Source: an uncultured Gammaproteobacteria bacterium (GTDB lineage: Bacteria; Pseudomonadota; Gammaproteobacteria; GCA-001735895). Taken from it: 5,728 bases of DNA. This document shows, in pieces, positions 1 to 5,728 of the stretch. A model generated the notes under the pieces. It was not told the origin of the DNA. It did not search any database and worked only from the letters and a program-made list of their open reading frames with translations. The translations under genes and the position numbers were made by a program. Numbering within the stretch: the first letter of the stretch is position 1; each line of letters opens with the position of its first letter. The stretch is taken from positions 1 to 5,728 of the forward strand of contig CALZHS010000135.1 of assembly GCA_945787265.1 (NCBI GenBank), given 5' to 3'.

Positions 1-1450
1 ATTCCATTTCGAGTCGCTTCAGTTTTTTATACACGACGGAGTCCACCTTTAATTCATTGGTGCCCCAGTAATTGTAAAGGCAACGAATTCCGTAGTGTTT
101 TTCGAGACCTAATCCCATGTCGGAGAGCCACCCGATGACTTCATCGGGTCGGTATTCATGCACATTGATATCAAATATCGAGTTGTACTGGTCGACCTGG
201 TCCAGCAGTTCATAGGCCTTATCCAGGTCATGTTCCAGGAAGGCCGCCTGGTAGGGTAAGGAGTACTGGTTGGTGGTAATCAATGACATGAAACCCCCGG
301 GTTTCAGTACCCGCTGCAGGACCTCCAGTAAAGCTTGCACCTCGTCGATAAACTGAATGACGTTGTGGCATAACACGATATCGAATTCATTTTCGGAGAA
401 TTTACTGCCAATGGTAAGAATATCCATTGCATGGGTTTTCAATCGATCGGTAACACCGGCCAGGGCGGCATTGGCACGCGCATCGTCGAGCATCTGCTGG
501 GAGATATCGACAATATCGATCTGATGATTCATCCGCGCCAGTGCCAGGCTGTCGAAGCCGTTGCCACCGCCTGCGTCGAGAATATGCAAGGGTCTTGAAT
601 TGACCGGAATGTGCTTCTTGAGATTATGTTCGACCAGCTCATAACCAAAGCGATTCCAGGGCATGCTTTGATCGGCTTTCCATCTCGACAGGCCGGCCTC
701 GAAGGAATCTTTATGGCGGCATATACGTAATGCCTTGCTAAGGTCGACGTTGCCGGTGTAAAGCGCCTTGCCAATGATTACGCCATCAATGCCATCGTTG
801 TTAAAGCACTCGCGCAGGTCCGTCATTGAGCCAATTCCGCCACCGACAATAATTCTCAAACCACTCATCGCCGCAAGATCGATCGACGCATCCAGATCAA
901 CGCCGGTCATCGAACCATCCCGATGGATGCTGGTATGAATTGCGGTGGTTACGCCGAGCTGACGCATTTGAATCGCAAGCGCCGTCGCCTGCACGCTTCC
1001 AGGCGCGCGCCAGCCATGGATATGGACTTCGCCGCTAGCATCGGCATCGATACCAAGCACGATCGCGTCACCGCCATAGGTTGCAACTGACTGCGCCATC
1101 ATTTGTGGATTTTCAACGGCGGAAGTGCCGATAATGACGCGCTTGATACCCGATTTTATCGCCCAGTGAACATCGTCGATGCTTCGAATTCCGCCACCAA
1201 ACTGGATATTGACGTCGAGTGCAGTGATTTGCTCGATCAATTCCCAGTTATGACTGGCCTCTTCGTCGAAGGCGGCGTCGAGATTAACGACCTGCAGCCA
1301 GCTGGCACCCTGGTCAATCCACTGTTGCGCACAGGCAACCGGGTCGGTATTGAAGACGACTGGATTTTCGGTATCACCCTGGGTAAAACGCACCACTTCG
1401 CCATTACGAATATGAATAGCCGGAAAAATAGTAAAGCGCTTTAAATTCAT
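1..1450 (-). CDS. HisA-like TIM barrel fused to a CmoM-like SAM methyltransferase (partial, 3' end beyond window)
   Basis: I translated this frame by hand: 483 codons are open from ATG at 1450 to the left edge with no stop. Residues 1-245 (about 716-1450) form a whole HisA-type barrel: PAIHI at 10-14, VVRFTQGD at 19-26, first phosphate loop GGGIRS at 85-90, GIDAD with Asp135, HTSIHRDG at 172-179, second phosphate loop GGGIGS at 203-208 and VIIGKAL at 224-230. HisA isomerises ProFAR to PRFAR in histidine synthesis. The catalytic Asp expected at residue 13 is His, so that activity is doubtful; Asp135 and Thr173 remain. Residues 246-483 form a class I methyltransferase: motif I LDAGGGNG at 291-298, acidic Asp315 in VDIS, CHNVIQF at 361-367, LKPGGF at 382-387. 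Its tail (GIRCLYNYW at 454-462, then KLKRLE) resembles CmoM/SmtA, which methylates cmo5U in tRNA. By comparison with CmoM about 30 residues should be missing. A stop (TAA, 1451-1453) lies directly upstream in frame, so 1450 is the first possible start; no good Shine-Dalgarno is visible. The domain calls are firm; the joint function is unknown. Confidence 0.88.
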   Translation of the reverse strand, partial: MNLKRFTIFPAIHIRNGEVVRFTQGDTENPVVFNTDPVACAQQWIDQGASWLQVVNLDAAFDEEASHNWELIEQITALDVNIQFGGGIRSIDDVHWAIKSGIKRVIIGTSAVENPQMMAQSVATYGGDAIVLGIDADASGEVHIHGWRAPGSVQATALAIQMRQLGVTTAIHTSIHRDGSMTGVDLDASIDLAAMSGLRIIVGGGIGSMTDLRECFNNDGIDGVIIGKALYTGNVDLSKALRICRHKDSFEAGLSRWKADQSMPWNRFGYELVEHNLKKHIPVNSRPLHILDAGGGNGFDSLALARMNHQIDIVDISQQMLDDARANAALAGVTDRLKTHAMDILTIGSKFSENEFDIVLCHNVIQFIDEVQALLEVLQRVLKPGGFMSLITTNQYSLPYQAAFLEHDLDKAYELLDQVDQYNSIFDINVHEYRPDEVIGWLSDMGLGLEKHYGIRCLYNYWGTNELKVDSVVYKKLKRLEME

Positions 1451-1482
1451 TTAGTTACATATACTACTTAATGTAAATTCAT
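1442..1482 (-). repeat. 9-base direct repeat bracketing the dapB stop and the next start
   Basis: Read on the minus strand, ATGAATTTA occurs at 1474-1482 and again at 1442-1450, starting 32 bases apart. The second copy is the start of the HisA-methyltransferase gene. The first copy overlaps the dapB stop as an ATGA start-stop overlap and opens a four-codon frame (ATG AAT TTA CAT TAA, 1468-1482). Both copies would encode Met-Asn-Leu. This may be chance, a small duplication, or a translational-coupling minileader. Confidence 0.5.
1455..1476. repeat. Small inverted repeat in the dapB-fusion gene gap
   Basis: The arms TTACAT (1455-1460) and ATGTAA (1471-1476) are complementary, with a 10-base AT-rich loop. 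The stem is only 6 bp and there is no T-run typical of a terminator, so no function is assigned. It lies where the ribosome-binding site of the downstream gene would be expected. Confidence 0.3.
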
Positions 1483-2276
1483 GTTATATCAAGAACATCC
1501 TGCATGCTGAAAAGTCCATTTTTCTGCTGCTCTAACCAGCGGCAGGCGCGCATCGCGCCATGGGCAAATGTCATGCGACTGGAAGCCTTGTGGGTTATTT
1601 CGATCCGCTCACCTTCGGCTGCAAACAATACCGTGTGCTCGCCGACAATATCGCCCGCACGGATGGTTTCAAAGCCGATGGTTTTGCGATCCCTGGCACC
1701 TACCTGGCCCTCGCGACCGTAAACGGCACATTCGTCCAGATCCCGGCCCAGGGTTTCGGCGACCACCTGGCCCATTTTTAACGCGGTTCCAGAGGGTGCA
1801 TCTACCTTGTGGCGATGGTGCGCCTCGATGATTTCAATATCGACGCTGTCACCGAGAACCGCGGCCGCGGTTTGCAAGAGTTTAAGGCAAAGGTTGACAC
1901 CGACACTCATGTTCGGGGCGTAAACGATGGCAATCTTCTGTCCCGCGTCATGCATCTTCTGCTCGAGCGCCGTATCGCAACCAGTGGTGCCGATCACCAT
2001 TTTCTTGCCGTGGGTGGAACAGAAGTCGACATGATGCGTGGTAGCAGTCGGGTGCGTAAAGTCGACCAATACATCGAACAGGCTGGCGTCGAGCTCGCTG
2101 GTGATTAACAGGTTGTTAGGCTCGAGACCCGCCAGTAAACCGCAGTCCATGCCGAGCGAGGGGCTTTGTTCCCGCTCCAGCGCCTGGGTTAGGCTTACAT
2201 CTCCGGTCTCGCTGCAGGCGATAACCAGGTTTTTGCCCATGCGTCCTGCTGCGCCCGCGATTGCGATTCGAGTCAC
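1479..2276 (-). CDS. dapB: 4-hydroxy-tetrahydrodipicolinate reductase DapB
   Basis: DapB is the cytoplasmic NAD(P)H-dependent reductase of the diaminopimelate/lysine pathway. It reduces the product of DapA to tetrahydrodipicolinate, the precursor of peptidoglycan meso-DAP and of lysine. The 265-residue product is near the family's usual length (about 270). The N-terminal Rossmann domain carries GAAGRMG at 8-14. VDFTHP (71-76), GTTG (96-99) and APNMSVGVN (120-128) follow. The substrate-binding/catalytic block EAHHRHK at 151-157 holds the catalytic His153 and Lys157 (E. coli H159 and K163), followed by DAPSGTA. The C-terminal GEHT, EITHKASSR and VLDI segments also match E. coli. The start is GTG: no ATG lies between the upstream in-frame stop and 2276, a good Shine-Dalgarno is 7 bases upstream, and the next in-frame ATG (codon 13) would destroy the nucleotide-binding motif. 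The gene starts 24 bases after dnaJ, which suggests co-transcription. Confidence 0.97.
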   Translation of the reverse strand: MTRIAIAGAAGRMGKNLVIACSETGDVSLTQALEREQSPSLGMDCGLLAGLEPNNLLITSELDASLFDVLVDFTHPTATTHHVDFCSTHGKKMVIGTTGCDTALEQKMHDAGQKIAIVYAPNMSVGVNLCLKLLQTAAAVLGDSVDIEIIEAHHRHKVDAPSGTALKMGQVVAETLGRDLDECAVYGREGQVGARDRKTIGFETIRAGDIVGEHTVLFAAEGERIEITHKASSRMTFAHGAMRACRWLEQQKNGLFSMQDVLDIT

Positions 2277-2283
2277 TGGTGGT

Positions 2284-2288
2284 CTCCC
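2284..2288 (-). promoter_or_regulatory. Shine-Dalgarno GGGAG for dapB GTG start
   Basis: On the minus strand GGGAG lies 7 bases before the GTG at 2276. This is the evidence that decides the non-ATG start of dapB. It sits in the 24-base gap after the dnaJ stop, so dapB can initiate independently within a shared transcript. Confidence 0.75.
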
Positions 2289-2300
2289 GGGTTTAAACGC

Positions 2301-3419
2301 TCAAGATTTCATGTCTTCGAAGAACTTTTTCATATTATCGATCCAGGAATTTTCGTTGGGGCTGTGCTTTTTCCCCGCCTTACCCATGGATTGTGCAAAT
2401 TGTTCCAGCAGTTCTTTTTGCTCGGCGTTCAATTTTACAGGTGTTTCGACAACAATGCGGCAGATTAAATCACCAACCGGACCACCTCGAACCGGTTTTA
2501 CCCCTTTTCCACGCATCCGAAACAGCTTGTGGGTCTGCGTACCAGCGGGTATTTTCAGATTCAGCCTGCCTTCAAGACTGGGAACCTCGAGCTCACCGCC
2601 AAGTGCAGCCGTCACGAAACTGATCGGTACCTCGCAGTAAAGATCGGCGTTATCACGTTCAAAAATCGGATGCGGTTTGACGTGTATCTGCACAAACAGA
2701 TCGCCCGTCGGTGCTCCTGCCTCACCCGCCTCGCCTTCACCCGATAAACGTATACGGTCACCATTATCAACCCCGGCAGGTACTTCTACCGAGAGTGATT
2801 TATGCTCTTTTACTCGCCCGGCGCCGTGGCAGGTATTGCAGGGATCACTAATCGTGGTGCCCTTGCCACGGCAGTTGGGACAAGTTTGTTGCACCGAGAA
2901 AAATCCCTGCTGCATGCGTACCTGGCCGTGTCCTCCGCAGGTGCTGCAGGTTTCCGGGGAGGTGCCGGGTTTTGCACCACTGCCGGAACAGGTAGTGCAG
3001 TGTTTCAACGTGGGTACGCGGATTTTTACCGTGGTACCACTGACGGCGTCCTCCAGGTTCAATTCGAGGTTATACTGCAGGTCCGCGCCCTTGCGCACAC
3101 GGGAACGGCCCCCGCCGCCAAAAATATCGCCAAAAATATCGCTGAATGCATCACCGAAGCCGCCTCCGCTGAAGCCGCCCCCGCCCACTGATTGATCGAC
3201 ACCGGCGTGCCCGAACTGGTCATAGGCAGCGCGCTTGTTGGGATTTGACAGTACATCGAAAGCTTCCTTGGCTTCCTTGAAGCTCAGTTCGGCTGACTCG
3301 TCATCGGGATTACGGTCGGGATGATATTTCATAGCGAGACGACGAAATGCCTTTTTAATCTCGGCATCCGAGGCGTTTTTTGAGACTTCTAGAACTTCGT
3401 AATAATCGCGCTGTGACAT
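2301..3419 (-). CDS. dnaJ: Chaperone protein DnaJ (Hsp40 co-chaperone)
   Basis: DnaJ binds unfolded clients, hands them to DnaK and stimulates DnaK ATP hydrolysis; it acts as a cytoplasmic dimer. The 372-residue protein has the full type I architecture. The J domain covers about 1-70, with the essential HPD at 33-35. The Gly/Phe-rich linker (about 79-104) contains DIFGDIF. The zinc-binding domain has four CxxCxGxG repeats with cysteine pairs 141/144, 158/161, 180/183 and 194/197. The C-terminal substrate-binding and dimerisation region runs from about 205 to the end, including GDLFV at 239-243 and the KGKGV-like stretch RGKGV at 303-307. Length matches the E. coli protein (376). The start ATG at 3419 gives the conserved beginning SQRDYYEVL; its Shine-Dalgarno is weak (GAG close to the start). 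A strong stem-loop separates it from dnaK, so its expression probably depends on readthrough. No cysteine or HPD residue is missing. Confidence 0.98.
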   Translation of the reverse strand: MSQRDYYEVLEVSKNASDAEIKKAFRRLAMKYHPDRNPDDESAELSFKEAKEAFDVLSNPNKRAAYDQFGHAGVDQSVGGGGFSGGGFGDAFSDIFGDIFGGGGRSRVRKGADLQYNLELNLEDAVSGTTVKIRVPTLKHCTTCSGSGAKPGTSPETCSTCGGHGQVRMQQGFFSVQQTCPNCRGKGTTISDPCNTCHGAGRVKEHKSLSVEVPAGVDNGDRIRLSGEGEAGEAGAPTGDLFVQIHVKPHPIFERDNADLYCEVPISFVTAALGGELEVPSLEGRLNLKIPAGTQTHKLFRMRGKGVKPVRGGPVGDLICRIVVETPVKLNAEQKELLEQFAQSMGKAGKKHSPNENSWIDNMKKFFEDMKS

Positions 3420-3430
3420 TGACTCGTTTC

Positions 3431-3471
3431 TACAAATAACAAAACCTGGCGTGATTTATCACGCCAGGTTT
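3431..3471 (-). terminator. Stem-loop with T-rich tail between dnaK and dnaJ
   Basis: A perfect 13-bp inverted repeat occupies 3442-3454 and 3459-3471 with a 4-base loop. The core arm is CCTGGCGTGA and its complement. In the direction of transcription it is followed by TTTTGTTATTT (3431-3441), the layout of a Rho-independent terminator. It begins about 22 bases after the dnaK stop and ends 11 bases before the dnaJ start. With no obvious promoter between it and dnaJ, it most likely acts as a partial terminator or a 3'-end stabiliser that gives more dnaK than dnaJ message. Confidence 0.85.
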
Positions 3472-3493
3472 ATTAACGATCAGGAAAAAATCG

Positions 3494-5428
3494 TTACTTT
3501 TTGTCGTCTTCTTTTACTTCTTCGAATTCGGCATCGACAACATCGTCGCTCGAATCCGCCTGTGCCGATGCATTTGCGTCGACAGGTTCCGGACCGCCTT
3601 CCGCTGAGCCGGCGGCGGAGTAGGCTTTTTCGGCCAACTTGCTGGATGCCTCGGCGAGCGCCTGCGTTTTGGCATCGATAGCGTCCTTATCCGAGCCTTC
3701 CAGGGCCTTTTTCAGATCTTCGATCGCAGATTCAATGCTGGCCTTGTCTTCGTCTTCGACCTGTTCGCCCAGGTCCTTGAGCGTTTTCTCCGCCGCGTGG
3801 ATCATCGCGTCAGCCTGGTTGCGGGTTTCGACGGTTTCACGATGCTTGCGATCTTCATCCGCATGCGCTTCAGCATCCTTGATCATTGCATCGACTTCAT
3901 CTTCGGACAGACCACTGGAAGCCTTGATGACGATCTTCTGTTCCTTACCGGTTGCCTTGTCTTTGGCCGAGACGTTGAGGATGCCGTTGGCGTCGATATC
4001 GAAAGTTACCTCTATCTGCGGCACACCGCGTTGCGCCGGTGGAATGTCCGACAGGTCGAAGCGGCCCAGGGACTTGTTTGCCGTGGCCACCTCGCGCTCA
4101 CCCTGCAGCACGTGCACCGTTACCGCGGTCTGGTTATCTTCCGCGGTAGAAAAGGTTTGCGCCGCCTTGGTCGGGATCGTCGTATTTTTCTCGATCAACT
4201 TGGTCATGACGCCACCGAGGGTCTCGATGCCCAGTGACAGTGGAGTGACGTCGAGCAGTAATACATTCTTGACGTCGCCACCAAGCACGCCACCCTGGAT
4301 TGCAGCACCACAGGCTACGGCCTCGTCCGGATTTACGTCGCGTCGCGGATCGCGGCCAAAGAAGTTTTTAACCACTTCCAGGACCTTGGGCATGCGGGTC
4401 TGCCCACCTACCAGGATAATATCGTTGATATCTGATACCGATACACCCGCGTCATCCAGCGCCAGCTTGAGCGGATCGATAGTGCGTGCGATCAGGTCGT
4501 CGACCAGCGATTCGAGCTTGGCCCGGGTAATTTTTAAGTTGAGGTGTTTCGGGCCTGACGCGTCTGCGGTGATATAAGGCAGGTTAACATCGGTTTGCTG
4601 GCTCGATGACAACTCGATTTTTGCCTTTTCGGCAGCCTCCTTGAGTCGCTGCATTGCGAGCGGATCGCCGCGCAGGTCCATGCCCTGCTCCTTCTTGAAC
4701 GCGTCGGCAAGATGGTCGATAAGACGCATGTCGAAATCTTCACCACCGAGGAAAGTATCGCCATTGGTCGACAGCACTTCGAACTGGTGCTCACCATCGA
4801 CCTCAGCGACTTCGATGATTGAGATATCGAAGGTACCGCCACCCAGGTCATATACAGCAATCTTTTTGTCGCCGGTAGCTTTATCCATGCCGTAAGCCAG
4901 CGCCGCGGCCGTGGGTTCATTGATAATGCGCTTGACCTCGAGGCCGGCAATTTTGCCCGCGTCCTTGGTTGCCTGGCGTTGCGAGTCGTTAAAATAGGCT
5001 GGGACCGTGATAACGGCTTCGGTTACTTCTTCGCCAAGATACTCTTCCGCGGTCTTTTTCATCTTTTGCAGCACGCGCGCCGAGATTTCAGGCGGTGCCA
5101 TCTTCTTACCCTTGGCCTCGACCCAGGCGTCGCCATTGTCGGCCTTGAGAATGGTGTAGGGAACCAGGTCAATATCCTTTTGCACCTCTTTCTCATCGAA
5201 ACGTCGCCCGATCAGGCGTTTTACCGCGTACAGCGTGTTAGTCGGGTTCGTTACTGCCTGGCGTTTCGCCGGCTGTCCAACCAGCACCTCGTCTTCAGCA
5301 CCAAATGCAACGATAGAGGGGGTGGTACGATCGCCTTCGGCATTTTCAATAACTTTGGGCTTGTCGCCTTCCATTACCGCCACGCAAGAGTTCGTGGTAC
5401 CAAGGTCTATGCCTATAATTCTGCCCAT
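3494..5428 (-). CDS. dnaK: Chaperone protein DnaK (Hsp70)
   Basis: DnaK is the cytoplasmic Hsp70 that binds exposed hydrophobic segments in an ATP-controlled cycle with DnaJ and GrpE; in gammaproteobacteria it also restrains sigma-32. The 644-residue product is full length (E. coli 638). The nucleotide-binding domain (about 1-385) shows phosphate-1 motif IDLGTTNS at 7-14, Lys70, Glu171 in NEPTAAALAYG, phosphate-2 motif DLGGGTFD at 194-201 (Thr199 is the autophosphorylation site in E. coli) and ILVGGQTRMP at 338-347. The interdomain linker LLLDVTPL is at 390-397. The beta-sandwich substrate domain and helical lid follow, and the acidic tail ends in EEVKEDDKK. The start at 5428 gives the canonical MGRIIGIDLG and is preceded by GGAG (5436-5439) at 7 bases. 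A sigma-32-like promoter lies in the 93-base gap upstream and a hairpin follows the stop. Confidence 0.99.
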   Translation of the reverse strand: MGRIIGIDLGTTNSCVAVMEGDKPKVIENAEGDRTTPSIVAFGAEDEVLVGQPAKRQAVTNPTNTLYAVKRLIGRRFDEKEVQKDIDLVPYTILKADNGDAWVEAKGKKMAPPEISARVLQKMKKTAEEYLGEEVTEAVITVPAYFNDSQRQATKDAGKIAGLEVKRIINEPTAAALAYGMDKATGDKKIAVYDLGGGTFDISIIEVAEVDGEHQFEVLSTNGDTFLGGEDFDMRLIDHLADAFKKEQGMDLRGDPLAMQRLKEAAEKAKIELSSSQQTDVNLPYITADASGPKHLNLKITRAKLESLVDDLIARTIDPLKLALDDAGVSVSDINDIILVGGQTRMPKVLEVVKNFFGRDPRRDVNPDEAVACGAAIQGGVLGGDVKNVLLLDVTPLSLGIETLGGVMTKLIEKNTTIPTKAAQTFSTAEDNQTAVTVHVLQGEREVATANKSLGRFDLSDIPPAQRGVPQIEVTFDIDANGILNVSAKDKATGKEQKIVIKASSGLSEDEVDAMIKDAEAHADEDRKHRETVETRNQADAMIHAAEKTLKDLGEQVEDEDKASIESAIEDLKKALEGSDKDAIDAKTQALAEASSKLAEKAYSAAGSAEGGPEPVDANASAQADSSDDVVDAEFEEVKEDDKK

Positions 5429-5435
5429 TTAAATA

Positions 5436-5439
5436 CTCC
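5436..5439 (-). promoter_or_regulatory. Shine-Dalgarno GGAG for dnaK
   Basis: On the minus strand GGAG lies 7 bases before the dnaK ATG at 5428, in an AT-rich leader. It fits efficient initiation and confirms the chosen start. Confidence 0.7.
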
Positions 5440-5469
5440 AAAAAATTTGTCCAGTGAAACTTACACTCG

Positions 5470-5497
5470 ATGTAGGGTTATTTTTAATGCTTTCAAG
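5470..5497 (-). promoter_or_regulatory. Putative sigma-32 (heat-shock) promoter of dnaK
   Basis: On the minus strand the -35 element CTTGAAA (5491-5497) matches the sigma-32 consensus at all seven positions. A 13-base spacer is followed by CCCTACAT (5470-5477), which agrees with the CCCCATnT -10 consensus at five of seven defined positions. Transcription would begin near 5463, leaving a leader of about 35 bases with the Shine-Dalgarno. This places a heat-inducible start directly before dnaK, downstream of grpE. A housekeeping sigma-70 promoter may overlap (TTGAAA as -35), but its -10 would be poor. Confidence 0.7.
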
Positions 5498-5521
5498 TAA
5501 ATTCTGCGTTTTTTTCTATAT

Positions 5522-5728
5522 TTACCTGGCGACCACGACCATGGCCGGTCGCACCAGCCGTTCATTTAACAGGAATCCTTTCTGCATGACCTCGACCACC
5601 GTATTTGATTTGGCATCCTTGGCGTCGACCATGCTGATAGCCTGGTGTCTCTCGGGATCAAAAACCTCCCCTAACGGATCAATATGCTCCAGCCCGTTTT
5701 TTTCGAGTACCTGGACCAGCATGTTCAT
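5522..5728 (-). CDS. grpE: Nucleotide exchange factor GrpE (partial, C-terminal 68 residues)
   Basis: GrpE is the dimeric cytoplasmic factor that releases ADP and substrate from DnaK. Only the C-terminal end is visible, corresponding to the end of the long helical region and the beta-wing domain that contacts the DnaK nucleotide-binding domain. Recognisable family features are LEKNGLEHIDPLGEVFDP, HQAISMV, the turn before VVEVMQKGFLLN, and RLVRPAMVVVA at the end, all matching the E. coli C-terminus (HQAIAMV, IMQKGYTLN, RAAMVTVA). The stop TAA is at 5522-5524. The Met codon at the right edge is internal, because a complete GrpE is about 180-200 residues; the true start lies outside the window. 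The gene is co-directional with dnaK, 93 bases upstream, with no terminator hairpin visible between them, so some readthrough into dnaK is likely. Confidence 0.96.
   Translation of the reverse strand: MNMLVQVLEKNGLEHIDPLGEVFDPERHQAISMVDAKDAKSNTVVEVMQKGFLLNERLVRPAMVVVAR

Noticed and set aside
529..774. Minus-strand open frame of 81 codons within the fusion gene
   Set aside because: It lies in another frame of the same strand across the HisA-methyltransferase junction. Both domains are continuous in the main frame, so there is no frameshift to explain.
1103..1444. Plus-strand open frame of 113 codons opposite the HisA-type domain
   Set aside because: It is antisense to a clearly recognisable HisA-type barrel and its product resembles no family; it is a shadow of the minus-strand gene.
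2038..3195. Several plus-strand open frames opposite dapB and dnaJ
   Set aside because: They overlap one another and lie antisense to conserved genes; the Cys- and Pro-rich products reflect the reversed zinc-finger and Gly-rich codons of dnaJ.
3639..4577. Long plus-strand open frame (312 codons) antisense to dnaK
   Set aside because: Long antisense frames opposite dnaK are a common by-product of its codon use. The product is Ser-rich and low in complexity, with no recognisable domain.
5455..5480. Possible CIRCE operator (HrcA site) upstream of dnaK
   Set aside because: GAGTGTAA resembles one CIRCE half-site, but the matching TTAGCACTC half at the 9-base spacing is absent. A sigma-32 promoter explains the region better.
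4979..5500. Plus-strand open frame running from within dnaK into the promoter gap
   Set aside because: It is antisense to the most conserved part of dnaK and has no recognisable domain or convincing ribosome-binding site.

Overview
The window looks like a chromosomal piece of a gammaproteobacterium. The basis is the gene order grpE-dnaK-dnaJ-dapB and proteins that closely follow the Escherichia coli type (DnaK 644 aa, DnaJ 372 aa with four zinc motifs, DapB with the EAHHRHK active site). All five genes lie on the minus strand, so transcription runs from the right edge to the left edge. Base composition looks moderate by eye, and there are no tRNAs, rRNAs, insertion sequences, CRISPR arrays or phage genes. 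No gene-free stretch exceeds about 95 bases.

In transcription order: the 3' end of grpE (5522-5728, start outside the window); a 93-base gap with a good heat-shock (sigma-32) promoter candidate; dnaK (3494-5428); a 74-base gap with a strong stem-loop resembling a Rho-independent terminator; dnaJ (2301-3419); a 24-base gap; dapB (1479-2276, GTG start); a 28-base gap; and an unusual gene running off the left edge (1-1450).

The first three genes form the DnaK chaperone machine: DnaK is the Hsp70 ATPase, DnaJ delivers substrates and stimulates hydrolysis, GrpE exchanges nucleotide. The promoter lets dnaK be induced separately from grpE, and the hairpin probably lowers dnaJ relative to dnaK. DapB is a lysine/diaminopimelate enzyme that often follows dnaJ in this group.

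The most notable item is the left-most gene. One uninterrupted frame encodes a complete HisA-type (beta/alpha)8 barrel (about residues 1-245) fused directly to a class I SAM-dependent methyltransferase resembling CmoM/SmtA (about residues 246-483, C-terminus beyond the edge). The barrel keeps both phosphate-binding glycine loops and one catalytic Asp, but His replaces the other catalytic Asp (motif PAIHI instead of PAID-L/I). It may therefore be a repurposed HisA paralogue rather than the histidine-pathway enzyme. It sits where carA-carB often follow dapB in gammaproteobacteria.
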